A stretch of 64,000 nucleotides of DNA from Herbaspirillum sp. WKF16 (GTDB lineage: Bacteria; Pseudomonadota; Gammaproteobacteria; Burkholderiales; Burkholderiaceae_D), in assembly GCF_028993615.1 (NCBI RefSeq), contig NZ_CP118632.1, forward strand, positions 2,604,001 through 2,668,000, written 5' to 3'. Under the pieces are notes generated by a model. The model searched no databases, was not told where the DNA came from, and was given only the letters and a program-made list of their open reading frames with translations. Shown in pieces: positions 53,901 to 64,000 of the stretch; positions within the stretch are counted from its first letter, which is position 1; every line of letters begins with the position of its first letter. The position numbers and the translations under genes were made by a program.

Positions 53901-54010
53901 CGCGCCGTGGCGCGCGGGACATCGCGCCGGCTTTGCCGCTGCGGCAGGCGATCCGCGGCTCTCTGCGCCAGGCGCTCGGCGCGGGCGTTCTCGCGGGTAT
54001 CCAGGTTCAT
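50936..54010 (-). CDS. treY: malto-oligosyltrehalose synthase
   Basis: The 1024-residue GH13 enzyme turns the reducing end of a maltodextrin into a trehalose unit. Family marks are YYNTLGVSHVYASPILVARP, GLIVDIVPNHMAVGKHNPWW, the nucleophile region (LIDGVRLDHIDGLADPGGYC) and the C-terminal GIPDFYQGTELWDLSLVDPD. The protein is longer than many TreY enzymes; about 37 extra residues, rich in Arg, precede the family start (TARLQLNRDF), and a loop near 420-450 is Ala/Pro-rich. Its ATG overlaps the malQ stop (ATGA). It works with TreZ to release free trehalose. Confidence 0.95.
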   Translation of the reverse strand: MNLDTRENARAERLAQRAADRLPQRQSRRDVPRATARLQLNRDFRFEHAAGLVGYYNTLGVSHVYASPILVARPGSTHGYDVVDPGRVNPELGGEKGLRILCRQLQEHGMGLIVDIVPNHMAVGKHNPWWQDVLRWGRRSRYADWFDIDWESPDPALAGKLLLPFLGRHYADALEAGELALRFDEQHGQLHIVHHDQDFPLSPYDYATVLAGAGSAHLQDAITLFSALDAGGPAAGQQAAAGWALLRALAQDADGMAGIHAALAAFSAERPQGREALHRLLERQHYRLAFWRNAADEINWRRFFEVSELAGMRVETEEVFEAMHAEIFRLYAEGLIDGVRLDHIDGLADPGGYCRLLRRRLRALRAGHEPWIIAEKILARDERLPPEWELDGTTGYEFMDQCAAVLHDPEGEPVLDDIWRDIVGELGGAPMEPAPVPGRADQQERSDAPAAQATPAPLIRQRCELADFDAIVREARRGFLVRNFAAEFNALTLCLHRLARSAVQTRDISLMAIRRSVAELLVHFPVYRTYATAAGMPAAERETLACAAIAAGATLHAADHAALHVVEGWLGGDLLHDVADEHRHALQLRAIARFQQLTPPLTAKSVEDTAFYRYGRLLSRNEVGSDPSQLTLPVRDFHRLATLRAAHAPYSLLATATHDHKRGEDARMRLAALSEIPEEWHTVLRHWRSMNAPIVQATAGAQGAIDAADECMLYQTLIGAWPDGMRAVDDDLRPLEQLAQRVVEWQRKALREGKRRSDWLAPQLDYEAACERFVRALLCDPGLDPRHHPFLVELEEFVRRLAPLGTVNSLSQTMLKLCAPGIPDFYQGTELWDLSLVDPDNRSAVDFPQRIRRLADAVSRPVSLREWHNGGAKLQLIRAVLQYRRSHAELFGNGGYIPLSTHGKLARHVIAFARILPPGGDEEGAPHAALVVCTRLAGRLLNFEGPRDDALPLVSAGVWGDTRIAIPAVLSHGDGKSVRRWRSALTSGHGALEECAMPDGEQGGQIAVAEILGSLPVELLELHG

Positions 54011-56304
54011 CTTGTCTCCAGGTGTGACTTGCGCTGTACGCCGCGCGCGCGGCGCAGCCGCTCCAGCCGGGCGCGCGCCTCGTAAGGGGCGAACAATTGC
54101 CCCACGTCTTCCGGCAGGCGCCGCCGCCAGTTGGGGTGCGGCTCGGTCAGGCCCGGCAGGTTGGGCTGCTGCGCCAGGCCGAGGATGTCTTCCACCGGCA
54201 CCACCGCCAGCGGCGCCGGCGTGGCGGCGACGAACTCCAACGCCGCGTCCACCGCCGCGGCGCAGGACTGCAGCGACTGCGGCTGCTCGGGCTGTTCGCC
54301 GTTCTCGGCCATCGCATCGATTTCCTCTGCGGCGGCCTGCGGCGCCTCGCCGCTGGACAAGCCCTGTTCAAGGAAGCCCTGCCACAGGCGCTCCCGCTCA
54401 AGCGCGCGCTGCGCCAGCGCATCGGCCAGGCCGCGCTCGCCGTCGAGCTGGCCCAGGCGCGCGCGCCAGGCGATGTCGGCGCCGGCCCACCAGCCGGCCA
54501 CCGTGGGCAGGTCGTGCGTGGTGGTGACGGCGATGGATTTGTCCGACCAGGCTTGCGGCGCCATGAAGCGCTCCTTCTCGCGCTGGAACCACAGCACCCG
54601 GATGCCGGCCACACCGGCATCGTCCAGCACCCGGTCGTAGCCGGGCGGCACGGTGCCGAGGTCTTCGCCGATCACCACCGAACGATGGCGCCAGGACTCC
54701 AGCGCGATCAGGCGCAGCATGTCCTGCAGCGGGTAGCGCACGTAGGCGCCGGCCTCGGCGCCCAGCGCGCTGGGCACCAGCCACAGCCGGTTCAGGCCCA
54801 GCACGTGATCGATGCGCACGCCGCCGCCCTGCGCGAACGAAGCGCGCAGCATTGCCAGGTAGCCCTGGTAGCCGCTGCGGCGCAAGGCCAGCGGCGAGAA
54901 TGCGCCCAGGCCCCAGTTCTGTCCTTGCGGCGCCAGCAGGTCGGGCGGCGCGCCCACGGTCAGCCCGGCGGCGATCTCGCCCTGGTGGCTCCAGGCCTGG
55001 CTGCCGCCGTTGTCGGCGCCCACCGCCAGGTCGGCGATGAGGCCGATCGGCATGCCGGCCTCCTGCGCCCGCCGCTGCGCCTGCGCCAGGCCACGCGCGG
55101 CCTGCCATTGCAGGAACAGGTGGAAATCGATCTCGCCGCCCTGCTCGCGCGCGAACTGGCGCATCTGCGGCGTGTCCGGATCGCGCCCGGCCTCGCCCCA
55201 GCTGCGCCAGTCGCAGGCGCCGGCCAAACCTTGCAGCGAGCGTGCATGGCTGTACGCCTCGTAGAGCGCGTGCGCATGCAGCGCGCGGCCGCCGTCGAGC
55301 TTGAACGCGGCAAAGGCGGCCTGGCCTCCGCCCTCGCGCGCCGCCTCGATCTGGTGCAGCGCATACAGCCGGCGCAGCAGCGCCATGCGATGGGCGCCGG
55401 CGCGCTCCCAGTCGATCAGGCCGGCGCGTTGCAGGCGTTCGTGGCCGGAGATCATCTCCGGTCCGCCCTCGGCCAGCGCCTGGGCTTGCGCGGCCTCGCC
55501 CAGCACCGCCGCCGGGTCGACCAGCAAAGGATTCAGGAACAGCCGGCTGGATGGCGAATACGGACTGCTGCGACCCGGCTCGGCCGCGAACATCGCATGC
55601 ACCGGCGACATCGCCAGCGCTGCGGCGCCGTAGCCGGCCGCGGCCTCGGCCAGCTCGGCCAGCGCGCTGAAGTGGCCGATGCCGCCGTCGCCATAGACCT
55701 TGCGCGCCGGCTTGAGGCTGTCGCTGCGCAGGCTGTAGAGCTGCGCCGACAAGGCCCAGCCGCGCTGCGCCCCGCCTTCGCGCAGCGCGTCGGCGATGGT
55801 GTAGCAGCGCGGCGGCGCGATCGCCAGCGTCAGGATGTGGCCGGCCACCAGCAGGCGGTGATAGCCCGCCAGCTCGATGGCCGGAATGCAGGGCGGACGC
55901 GAGAGGTCGCCCGAGATCAGCAGCGTCAGGCGCGCGCCGTTCTCCAGCTCGACGCGGCAGGACTGGCCGTGCAGGCGCGAGGACATCGGCAACTCCACCG
56001 GCTGGCGCTGCACGCCGGTGATCAGCGGCGGCAACTGGCCGACGGCCTGCTCGCGCTCCAGCAGCGCCAGGCTGTCGCGACAATCGGCGTCGCTCGCGCA
56101 CGGCAGGCCCAACGCCTCCAGGATGGCGCGCTGCGCTTCATCGGAGACCTGCTGCGGCTGGTCGTAGGCATCGGTCCAGCGCACCGCGATGCCGGCGCGG
56201 GCGGCCAGCAGGTGCAAGGGTGTCTCGCTGGCCGGGGCGATCTGGGCCGGGCTTGCGGCCGGCGCACCATTGCGCGCCAGCGCGGCGCCTGTCATGGCAT
56301 TCAT
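54007..56304 (-). CDS. malQ: 4-alpha-glucanotransferase (amylomaltase)
   Basis: The 765-residue protein carries the GH77 motifs: VRIDHVLGLNRLWLVP (nucleophile Asp), VVIGEDLGTVPPGYD (acid/base Glu), TTTHDLPTVAGWW, plus FFxNP-like SSRLFLNPLLVDP. An N-terminal extension of about 150 residues, with a domain like that of long bacterial MalQ, precedes the catalytic barrel. It moves glucan segments between maltodextrins, making chains suitable for TreY and storage metabolism. Its ATG shares one base with the treZ stop; a GTG three bases earlier is an alternative start. It overlaps treY by four bases. Confidence 0.93.
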   Translation of the reverse strand: MNAMTGAALARNGAPAASPAQIAPASETPLHLLAARAGIAVRWTDAYDQPQQVSDEAQRAILEALGLPCASDADCRDSLALLEREQAVGQLPPLITGVQRQPVELPMSSRLHGQSCRVELENGARLTLLISGDLSRPPCIPAIELAGYHRLLVAGHILTLAIAPPRCYTIADALREGGAQRGWALSAQLYSLRSDSLKPARKVYGDGGIGHFSALAELAEAAAGYGAAALAMSPVHAMFAAEPGRSSPYSPSSRLFLNPLLVDPAAVLGEAAQAQALAEGGPEMISGHERLQRAGLIDWERAGAHRMALLRRLYALHQIEAAREGGGQAAFAAFKLDGGRALHAHALYEAYSHARSLQGLAGACDWRSWGEAGRDPDTPQMRQFAREQGGEIDFHLFLQWQAARGLAQAQRRAQEAGMPIGLIADLAVGADNGGSQAWSHQGEIAAGLTVGAPPDLLAPQGQNWGLGAFSPLALRRSGYQGYLAMLRASFAQGGGVRIDHVLGLNRLWLVPSALGAEAGAYVRYPLQDMLRLIALESWRHRSVVIGEDLGTVPPGYDRVLDDAGVAGIRVLWFQREKERFMAPQAWSDKSIAVTTTHDLPTVAGWWAGADIAWRARLGQLDGERGLADALAQRALERERLWQGFLEQGLSSGEAPQAAAEEIDAMAENGEQPEQPQSLQSCAAAVDAALEFVAATPAPLAVVPVEDILGLAQQPNLPGLTEPHPNWRRRLPEDVGQLFAPYEARARLERLRRARGVQRKSHLETR

Positions 56305-58181
56305 CACAAACTCCCCATCGGTGCGGCCGGCTCGCGGATGGCCAGGATCGAATGGCCCGGGAAACCTCCCCCGGCCACGCCTTGCAACGCGCCGCCGCTG
56401 TCGAACAGCACGTCGGCGCCGGCCAGGCCGGCGGTCTCGGCCAATTGCTCCAGCGATCCGGTGAGGCCTTCTTCGGCCAGGTTGACGGTGATGTTGAGCA
56501 CCGTGCGGTTTGAGAGCATCCAGCGCGCATGGACCGCCTTGGGCCCGATGGCGCGCGCCTCGATGGCGCGCGCGCCGCGCAGGAACGGCGTCACGTGCTG
56601 GGCGCGCAGGCGCAGCAAGTGGGCGACGCGCCCCATCTGCGCGGCCGCAGCCGGCGCCGGCCCCGGTTCCGGGATCGACGCCATGAAGGTGGAAAAACTG
56701 TTGGGGTCGGGCAAGCGATCCAGCAAGGTTTCGTCGGCGAACTGCGGGAAGCGTGCGAACTCGCGGCGCCGCCCTTCGCGCACCGCGCGCGCCAGCTCCT
56801 CGTTGCGGTGGCTGGTGAAATACAGGAAGGGCTGCTCGGCGCCGAACTCCTCGCCCATGAACAGCATCGGGACTTGCGGCGCCAGCAGCAGCAATGCCTG
56901 CGCCGCCCGCAGCGCCTGCGGATGCGCCAGCGTCGTCAGGCGCTCGCCGAAGGCGCGGTTGCCGATCTGGTCGTGGTTCTGCAGGAAGTTGACGAAGGCC
57001 GTCGGCGGCAAGCCGGCGCTGGGTTCGCCGCGCGACTCGCCCGAATACGGCGAGACCTCGCCCTGGTAGGCGAAGCCCTCCTTCAGGCAGCGCGCCAGGT
57101 GCTCGGCCGCGCCCTCGGCATAGGCGGCGTAGTAGCCGCCGGTCTCGCCGGTCAGCAGCACATGCAGCGCGTGGTGGGCGTCGTCGTTCCACTGCGCGTC
57201 GTAGAGCTGCGTGGCGCCTTCATCCGCATCGTCGCCGGCGGCGAAGCCGAGCAGGTGCGCGGCGTTGCCGTCATGTTCCAGCACCAGGTGCACGTGGCGC
57301 TGGCCGCCGATCTCGCGACGGATGCGGCGCCCCAGCTTTTCCAGCCACTGCGGCACGCAGATGGCGTGCACCGCGTCCAGGCGCAGGCCGTCGAAGCGGA
57401 ATTCCTGCAGCCAGTACAAGGCGTTCTGGGTAAAGAAATCGTCCACCTCGGGGCGGCGGAAATCGATGGTGGCGCCCCATAGCGTATTCATGTCGTGCCG
57501 GAAGAAGGCCGGGGCGTAGCTGTTGAGATAGTTGCCGTCGGGGCCGAAGTGGTTGTATACCACGTCCAGGAACACCATCATGCCCAGGCCGTGGGCGGTA
57601 TCGACCAGCGCCTTCAGTTGCTCCGGCGTGCCATAGGCGGCGTCAGGCGCGAACGGCAGCACCCCGTCGTAGCCCCAGTTGTGGGCGCCGGGAAACTCGC
57701 CCACCGGCATCAGCTCGACCGCGGTGATGCCCAGCTCGGCCAGCTCCGGCAGGCGCTGGCAGATGCCGGCAAAGCCGCCCATGGCGCCGGGATGCAGCTC
57801 GTAGAGCACCGCTTCATGCCATGGCCGTCCGGCCCAGTTGGGGTATTGCCATTGATAGGCGGCGGCATCGACCACCACGCTGGGATCGAAGACGTCGCCG
57901 GCCTGGCCGCGCGAGGCCGGGTCGGGCGCCACCAGCTCGCCATCGACCTGCGACATGAAGACGTAGCGATAACGGCTGCCGGGATCGCACTCGGTATCCA
58001 GCGAGAACCAGCCTTCGTCCTCGCCGTCGCTGCCCACCTCGGCCGACATTGGCACGCGGCCGCGACCGTCGATCTCCACCGCGACGGTCTTGGCGCCCGG
58101 CGCCCAGACACGGAAGCGCACCCTACCGGGCGCGGTCACCTGCGCGCCGAACGGCAGCGGCCAGGAAAATTGGGCGCTCAT
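56304..58181 (-). CDS. treZ: malto-oligosyltrehalose trehalohydrolase
   Basis: The 625-residue protein has an N-terminal CBM48-like domain (VRFRVWAPGAKTVAVEIDGR), then a GH13 barrel (GMMVFLDVVYNHFGPDGNYL; FRFDGLRLDAVHAI with the nucleophile; FLQNHDQIGNRAFGERL). These are the TreZ signatures. It hydrolyses maltooligosyl-trehalose to trehalose. The ATG at 58181 overlaps the glgX stop by four bases, so I prefer it to the ATG at 58196. It is placed between glgX and malQ in a tightly coupled run. Confidence 0.95.
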   Translation of the reverse strand: MSAQFSWPLPFGAQVTAPGRVRFRVWAPGAKTVAVEIDGRGRVPMSAEVGSDGEDEGWFSLDTECDPGSRYRYVFMSQVDGELVAPDPASRGQAGDVFDPSVVVDAAAYQWQYPNWAGRPWHEAVLYELHPGAMGGFAGICQRLPELAELGITAVELMPVGEFPGAHNWGYDGVLPFAPDAAYGTPEQLKALVDTAHGLGMMVFLDVVYNHFGPDGNYLNSYAPAFFRHDMNTLWGATIDFRRPEVDDFFTQNALYWLQEFRFDGLRLDAVHAICVPQWLEKLGRRIRREIGGQRHVHLVLEHDGNAAHLLGFAAGDDADEGATQLYDAQWNDDAHHALHVLLTGETGGYYAAYAEGAAEHLARCLKEGFAYQGEVSPYSGESRGEPSAGLPPTAFVNFLQNHDQIGNRAFGERLTTLAHPQALRAAQALLLLAPQVPMLFMGEEFGAEQPFLYFTSHRNEELARAVREGRRREFARFPQFADETLLDRLPDPNSFSTFMASIPEPGPAPAAAAQMGRVAHLLRLRAQHVTPFLRGARAIEARAIGPKAVHARWMLSNRTVLNITVNLAEEGLTGSLEQLAETAGLAGADVLFDSGGALQGVAGGGFPGHSILAIREPAAPMGSL

Positions 58182-60436
58182 GCGCGTTCTCCCCATTCAT
58201 TGCGGGCGATCCATTCATTGGCCGCCAGCGGATAGATCGACGACGACAGGTGCAAGGGACGGTTGGCGTACACCTGCAGGCTGTGCGCGGCCACCGTCAC
58301 CTGCGCGCTGCCGGCCACGTTGACGTCGCCGCCGTCCTCCGGCATGCCGGTTTCACAGGCGGTGTCGAGCAGCAGGAAGTAGTTGCCCTTGACGTACGGG
58401 AAACTGAACTCGATGGCTTCATGGCCGGCATTGACGAAGATCAGCAGAACGTCCGGCACCGCCTCGGCCAGTTCGCTTGCGGTCTCGGTATTGGCGGCGT
58501 CGCTGATGCGCGAGCTCAGCTGCTTGTGCGGCTCCTGGCGCTTGCCGGCCAGCTGCAGCGTGATGGCGCGCGCCACCGGGTTGCGCCAGTCCTCTTCCGA
58601 CACCGGGCGCGCCGCCTCATCGAACCAGGCCACGTCCTGCAGGCCCTCGGCTACCTTCTCCCTGCCGTGCAGGAAGTAGCTTGCGCGCAGCACCTCGAAG
58701 TCGCGCCGGATCGCTGTCAGGCGGCCGACGAAGGCGGTCAGCGCGGCGCCCTCGGGCGAGCGCGCGCGCTCCCAGTCGATCCAGGAGATCGGGTTGTCCT
58801 GGCAATAGGCATTGTTGTTGCCGCCCTGGCTGCGGTGGAATTCGTCGCCGGCCAGCAGCATCGGCGTGCCCTGCGCCAGCAGGGTCGAGGCCAGCATCGA
58901 GCGCTGGGCGCAGCCGCGCGCGGCCAGGATGGCGGCGTCCTCGGTATCGCCCTCGGCGCCCCAGTTGTAGCTGGCGTTGTCGTTGTGGCCGTCGTTGCCG
59001 TTCTCGCCATTGGCTTCGTTGTGCTTGCCGTTGTAGCTGACCAGGTCGCGCAGCGTGAAGCCGTCGTGCGAGGCGATGAAGTTGACCGAGGCCCAGGGCT
59101 TGCGGCGATTGTGCTCGAACAACTCGGCCGAGCCCAGCATGCGCTGGGCAAAGCCGCCGCGCATGGCCTCATCGCCCTTCCAGAACTTGCGGATGTCGTC
59201 GCGGAACTTGTCGTTCCACTCGGCGAAGCGCGCCGGGTGGTTGCCCAGCTGGTAGCCGCCGGGGCCGATGTCCCAGGGCTCGGAGATCAGCTTCAGGCGC
59301 GACAGCACCGGATCCTGCAGCAACGCGTCGAAGAAGCCCGAGCCGGGATCGAAGCCGCCCGGTTCGCGCCCCAGCGTGGAGCCGAGGTCGAAACGGAAGC
59401 CATCGATGTGGAAGGACTGCGCCCAGTAGCGCAGCGAGTCCATCACCATCTGCAGCACGCGCGGATGCGACAGGTTGAGCGTGTTGCCGCAACCGGTGTC
59501 GTTGATGTGATAGCGCTCCTGCCCGGGCAGGAGGCGGAAGTAGCTGGCGTTGTCCAGCCCGCGGAACGACAGCGTCGGCCCCAGCTCGCTGCCGCAGCTG
59601 GTGTGGTTGTAGACCACGTCGAGGATGACCTCGATGCCGGCGCTGTGCAGCCGGCGCACCGCCATGCGCAGCTCGTTGGGGTCGCCGGTGGACATGTAGG
59701 ACGGCTCGGGCGCGAAGTAGCCCAGCGTGCTGTAGCCCCAGTAGTTGGACAGCCCCCGCTCGACCAGGAAGCTGTCCTGCAGGAAGGAATGGATCGGCAT
59801 CAGCTCCAGCGTGGTCACGCCCAGCCGCAGCAGGTGGTCGATGAAGGCCGGGTCGGCCAGCGCGGCGAAGGTGCCGCGCTCATGCGGCAGCAGGTCCTCG
59901 CGCATGCGCGAGATGCCGCGCACGTGGGCCTCGTAGATCACCGTCTTGTTCCACGGCACCTGCGGCAGGCGGTCGTGCTCCCAGACGAAGGCGTCCTCGG
60001 CGACCATCGCCTTGGGCATGGCGGCGGCGCTGTCGCGGCGGTCGAACGAGAGATCGGCGCGCGGCGAATGCAGGCGGTAGCCGTACAGCGCATCGGTCCA
60101 GCGCACCTGCCCCACCAGCCGCTTGGCATACGGATCCAGCAGCAGCTTGTGCGGATTGAAGCGATGCCCCTTGTTGGGCTCGTAGGGACCATGGGCGCGA
60201 TAGCCGTACACCAGGCCGGGCGAGGCGCCCGGCAGGTAGCCGTGCCATACCTCGTCGGTGCATTCGGGCAGCGGGATGCGCTTCAACTCGCGCTTGCCGG
60301 AAGGATCGAACAGGCACAGGTCGATACGGGTGGCGTGCGCCGAGAACACGGCGAAATTCACGCCCAGGCCATCGGAGCTTGCGCCCAGCGGATAAGGCTG
60401 CCCCGGCAGCAGGCGATCGGGAAAGGCGACGCTCAT
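58178..60436 (-). CDS. glgX: glycogen debranching enzyme (isoamylase-type)
   Basis: The 752-residue protein has an N-terminal CBM48 domain (GVNFAVFSAHATRIDLCLFD) and a GH13 isoamylase barrel (EVILDVVYNHTSCGSELGPT, with a FHIDGFRFDLGSTLG nucleophile segment and FIASHDGFTLRDLVSYNGKH). It cuts alpha-1,6 branches of limit dextrins, releasing maltodextrins for MalQ, TreY and TreZ. It starts one base after the glgB stop, so translation is coupled. The length matches GlgX. Confidence 0.95.
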   Translation of the reverse strand: MSVAFPDRLLPGQPYPLGASSDGLGVNFAVFSAHATRIDLCLFDPSGKRELKRIPLPECTDEVWHGYLPGASPGLVYGYRAHGPYEPNKGHRFNPHKLLLDPYAKRLVGQVRWTDALYGYRLHSPRADLSFDRRDSAAAMPKAMVAEDAFVWEHDRLPQVPWNKTVIYEAHVRGISRMREDLLPHERGTFAALADPAFIDHLLRLGVTTLELMPIHSFLQDSFLVERGLSNYWGYSTLGYFAPEPSYMSTGDPNELRMAVRRLHSAGIEVILDVVYNHTSCGSELGPTLSFRGLDNASYFRLLPGQERYHINDTGCGNTLNLSHPRVLQMVMDSLRYWAQSFHIDGFRFDLGSTLGREPGGFDPGSGFFDALLQDPVLSRLKLISEPWDIGPGGYQLGNHPARFAEWNDKFRDDIRKFWKGDEAMRGGFAQRMLGSAELFEHNRRKPWASVNFIASHDGFTLRDLVSYNGKHNEANGENGNDGHNDNASYNWGAEGDTEDAAILAARGCAQRSMLASTLLAQGTPMLLAGDEFHRSQGGNNNAYCQDNPISWIDWERARSPEGAALTAFVGRLTAIRRDFEVLRASYFLHGREKVAEGLQDVAWFDEAARPVSEEDWRNPVARAITLQLAGKRQEPHKQLSSRISDAANTETASELAEAVPDVLLIFVNAGHEAIEFSFPYVKGNYFLLLDTACETGMPEDGGDVNVAGSAQVTVAAHSLQVYANRPLHLSSSIYPLAANEWIARNEWGERA

Positions 60437-60437
60437 C

Positions 60438-62831
<2,394 letters not shown>

Positions 62832-62895
62832 GCAGGTTCCTGTTCTTGTTGTCGATGTTGATCAAGCGCCGGCGCGCGCCGTGGCCACGCGCCAG

Positions 62896-62941
62896 CAAAA
62901 ACCGCCGCCAGCCGCGCCGCAGGGCGCGCCTGGCGGCGGCG
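62896..62941 (-). terminator. rho-independent terminator downstream of glgA
   Basis: Read leftward, CCGCCGCCAG and CTGGCGGCGG form a 10-bp stem around a GC-rich loop with its own small hairpin, followed by TTTTTG. It should end most glgA transcripts before glgB. Confidence 0.8.
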
Positions 62942-62967
62942 GTCTTTCTTTCCGCCCCGGAGGTAGG

Positions 62968-64000
62968 TCAGGCGGCCGCCACCGAGGACGCGCCGCCGAC
63001 CACGCCGGCGATGGCCGCGGCAATCGCCGCAGCCGGACGCGCCATGCGATCGGCGTTGCTGACCGGGCGCTCGACCGCAGTCACCGGCGCGCTGCGCGGC
63101 CGCGCGAACAGCGGGCGCACCGCCATGTCGGCTACGTGCGCGTAGGCATCGATATAGGCCTGGGTCGGACCGGACCAGTCGCAATCGACGCTCATGGCGT
63201 TGCGCTGGATGGCTTGCCAGCGACGGGTGTCGGCGTACAGCTCGAAGGCGCGGGCGACGGCGTCCTGCATGTCGGCGACCGTCTCGCCGTCGAACAGCAC
63301 GCCGGTGGCGTTGGCCGGATCGAGCCCGGCGTCGCGCACGGTGTCGACCAGGCCGCCCACGCGCGAGCCGATCGGGATGGCGCCGTAGCGCATGGCGTAG
63401 ATCGGGGTCAGGCCGTACGGCTCGAAGCGGGTCGGGTGCAGCAGCATGTCGCTACCGGCATGCAGCGCGTGGGCGCGCCGCTCGTCGTAGCCGATGTGCA
63501 CGCCGACGCGGCCGGGATAGCGCTCGGCCAGGGCCAGGAAGCCCTCTTCGTATTCGCGCTCGCCGCAGCCCAGCACCACCACTTGGAGGCGCTCATGGCG
63601 CGCCAGGATGCCCGGCAGCGACGCCAGCACGACATCGGCCATCTTCTGGTGCGAGATGCGGCTGCCGATGCCCAGCACCGGCGCGAACGGGTCGGCCGGG
63701 GTCAGCCCGAACAGCTTTTGCAGGTCGCGCTTGCAGACCGCCTTGCCCTTCATGTGGCCGACGCTGAAATTGCGCGCGATCAGCGTATCGTCGGCCGGAT
63801 TCCAAAGCTCGGCGTCGATGGCGTTGGGGATGGCGCGCAGGTCCAGCTTGCGGAACGAGAGCACGCCGTCCATGCCGCAGCCGAAACGCTGCGTCATGAT
63901 TTCATGCGCGTAATTGCGGCTCACGGTGGAGACGCAATCCGAGAAGCGGATGCCGGCCTTGAGGAAGGACAGCTTGCCCCAGTACTCGACGCCGTCGCCG
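62968..64000 (-). CDS. glgA: glycogen synthase, C-terminal part (5' end outside window)
   Basis: About 344 C-terminal residues of a GT5 enzyme are visible. They include YWGKLSFLKAGIRFSDCVST at the domain hinge, IPNAIDAELWNPADD, the nucleotide-binding lobe and the active-site loop HPTRFEPYGLTPIYAMRYGA, followed by GSRVGGLVDTV. It adds ADP-glucose to glycogen chains. Its tail is unusual: after the usual end (DWSGPTQAYIDAYA) it has some 50 extra residues, Arg/Pro-rich then Ala/Gly-rich (RPAAAIAAAIAGVVGG). A terminator follows, then glgB. Confidence 0.93.
   Translation of the reverse strand, partial: GDGVEYWGKLSFLKAGIRFSDCVSTVSRNYAHEIMTQRFGCGMDGVLSFRKLDLRAIPNAIDAELWNPADDTLIARNFSVGHMKGKAVCKRDLQKLFGLTPADPFAPVLGIGSRISHQKMADVVLASLPGILARHERLQVVVLGCGEREYEEGFLALAERYPGRVGVHIGYDERRAHALHAGSDMLLHPTRFEPYGLTPIYAMRYGAIPIGSRVGGLVDTVRDAGLDPANATGVLFDGETVADMQDAVARAFELYADTRRWQAIQRNAMSVDCDWSGPTQAYIDAYAHVADMAVRPLFARPRSAPVTAVERPVSNADRMARPAAAIAAAIAGVVGGASSVAAA

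Noticed and set aside
56305..57192. Upstream extension of the malQ frame to 1061 codons
   Set aside because: It is the wrong frame across treZ. The malQ homology begins after the ATG at 56304.

Overview
This 64 kb window is GC-rich bacterial chromosome, very probably from a betaproteobacterium of the Oxalobacteraceae; Herbaspirillum is my best guess. That rests on overall codon and GC style, the FecI/FecR/TonB layout, the bacteriophytochrome with a Cys20 chromophore site, and the combined glgA-glgB-glgX-treZ-malQ-treY block. No rRNA, tRNA, phage, IS element or CRISPR array was seen. The species assignment is inference, not something the sequence proves.

Layout. 1-4.2 kb: a leftward chemotaxis-like signalling operon (CheA-like kinase, single-TM MCP fragment, CheX-type phosphatase, degenerate receiver running off the left edge). 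4.5-8.2 kb: two tiny hydrophilic proteins, a phospholipase D/VTT membrane fusion and an EEP-family hydrolase. 8.1-13.2 kb: a small membrane protein, a TetR regulator, a second-copy-type signal peptidase I, and a divergent pair made of a CoA transferase and a citrate synthase carrying an N-terminal DNA-binding domain. 13.2-18.6 kb: an iron-regulated FecI/FecR/TonB-receptor/beta-propeller operon behind a promoter overlapped by a Fur-box-like dyad. 18.7-20 kb: a Bcr/CflA-type exporter. 20-28.4 kb: a tripartite RND efflux operon followed by a CusR/CusS-type two-component system, with a CusR-like operator upstream of the first gene. 28.5-29.4 kb: a bestrophin-like channel.

29.4-30.6 kb is a non-coding tandem array of about 3.6 copies of a 321-bp palindrome-rich unit. 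30.6-36 kb holds small metabolic and stress genes: a GhrA-like dehydrogenase and a VOC protein opposite a LysR regulator with a candidate operator between them, a tandem universal stress protein, a 2OG-Fe(II) oxygenase with an Ada-box-like motif upstream, and a PepSY membrane protein. 36-48 kb is sensory: a multi-PAS hybrid kinase, a small hypothetical protein, a bacteriophytochrome kinase, and a convergent kinase/response regulator/hybrid kinase operon. 48.3-64 kb is leftward carbohydrate storage and stress metabolism: glgA (partial), then glgB, glgX, treZ, malQ and treY packed with 1-4 base overlaps or a 1-base gap, then pgi and a glycine-zipper-like protein.

How the genes work together. 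The right end can build glycogen (GlgA, GlgB), trim it (GlgX, MalQ) and convert maltodextrin ends to trehalose (TreY, TreZ), linking carbon storage to osmotic or desiccation stress. The iron operon is a cell-surface signalling uptake system. The RND operon has its own two-component system. Start codons were chosen from Shine-Dalgarno spacing, overlaps with upstream stops, and where the recognisable domain begins; doubtful ones are flagged.
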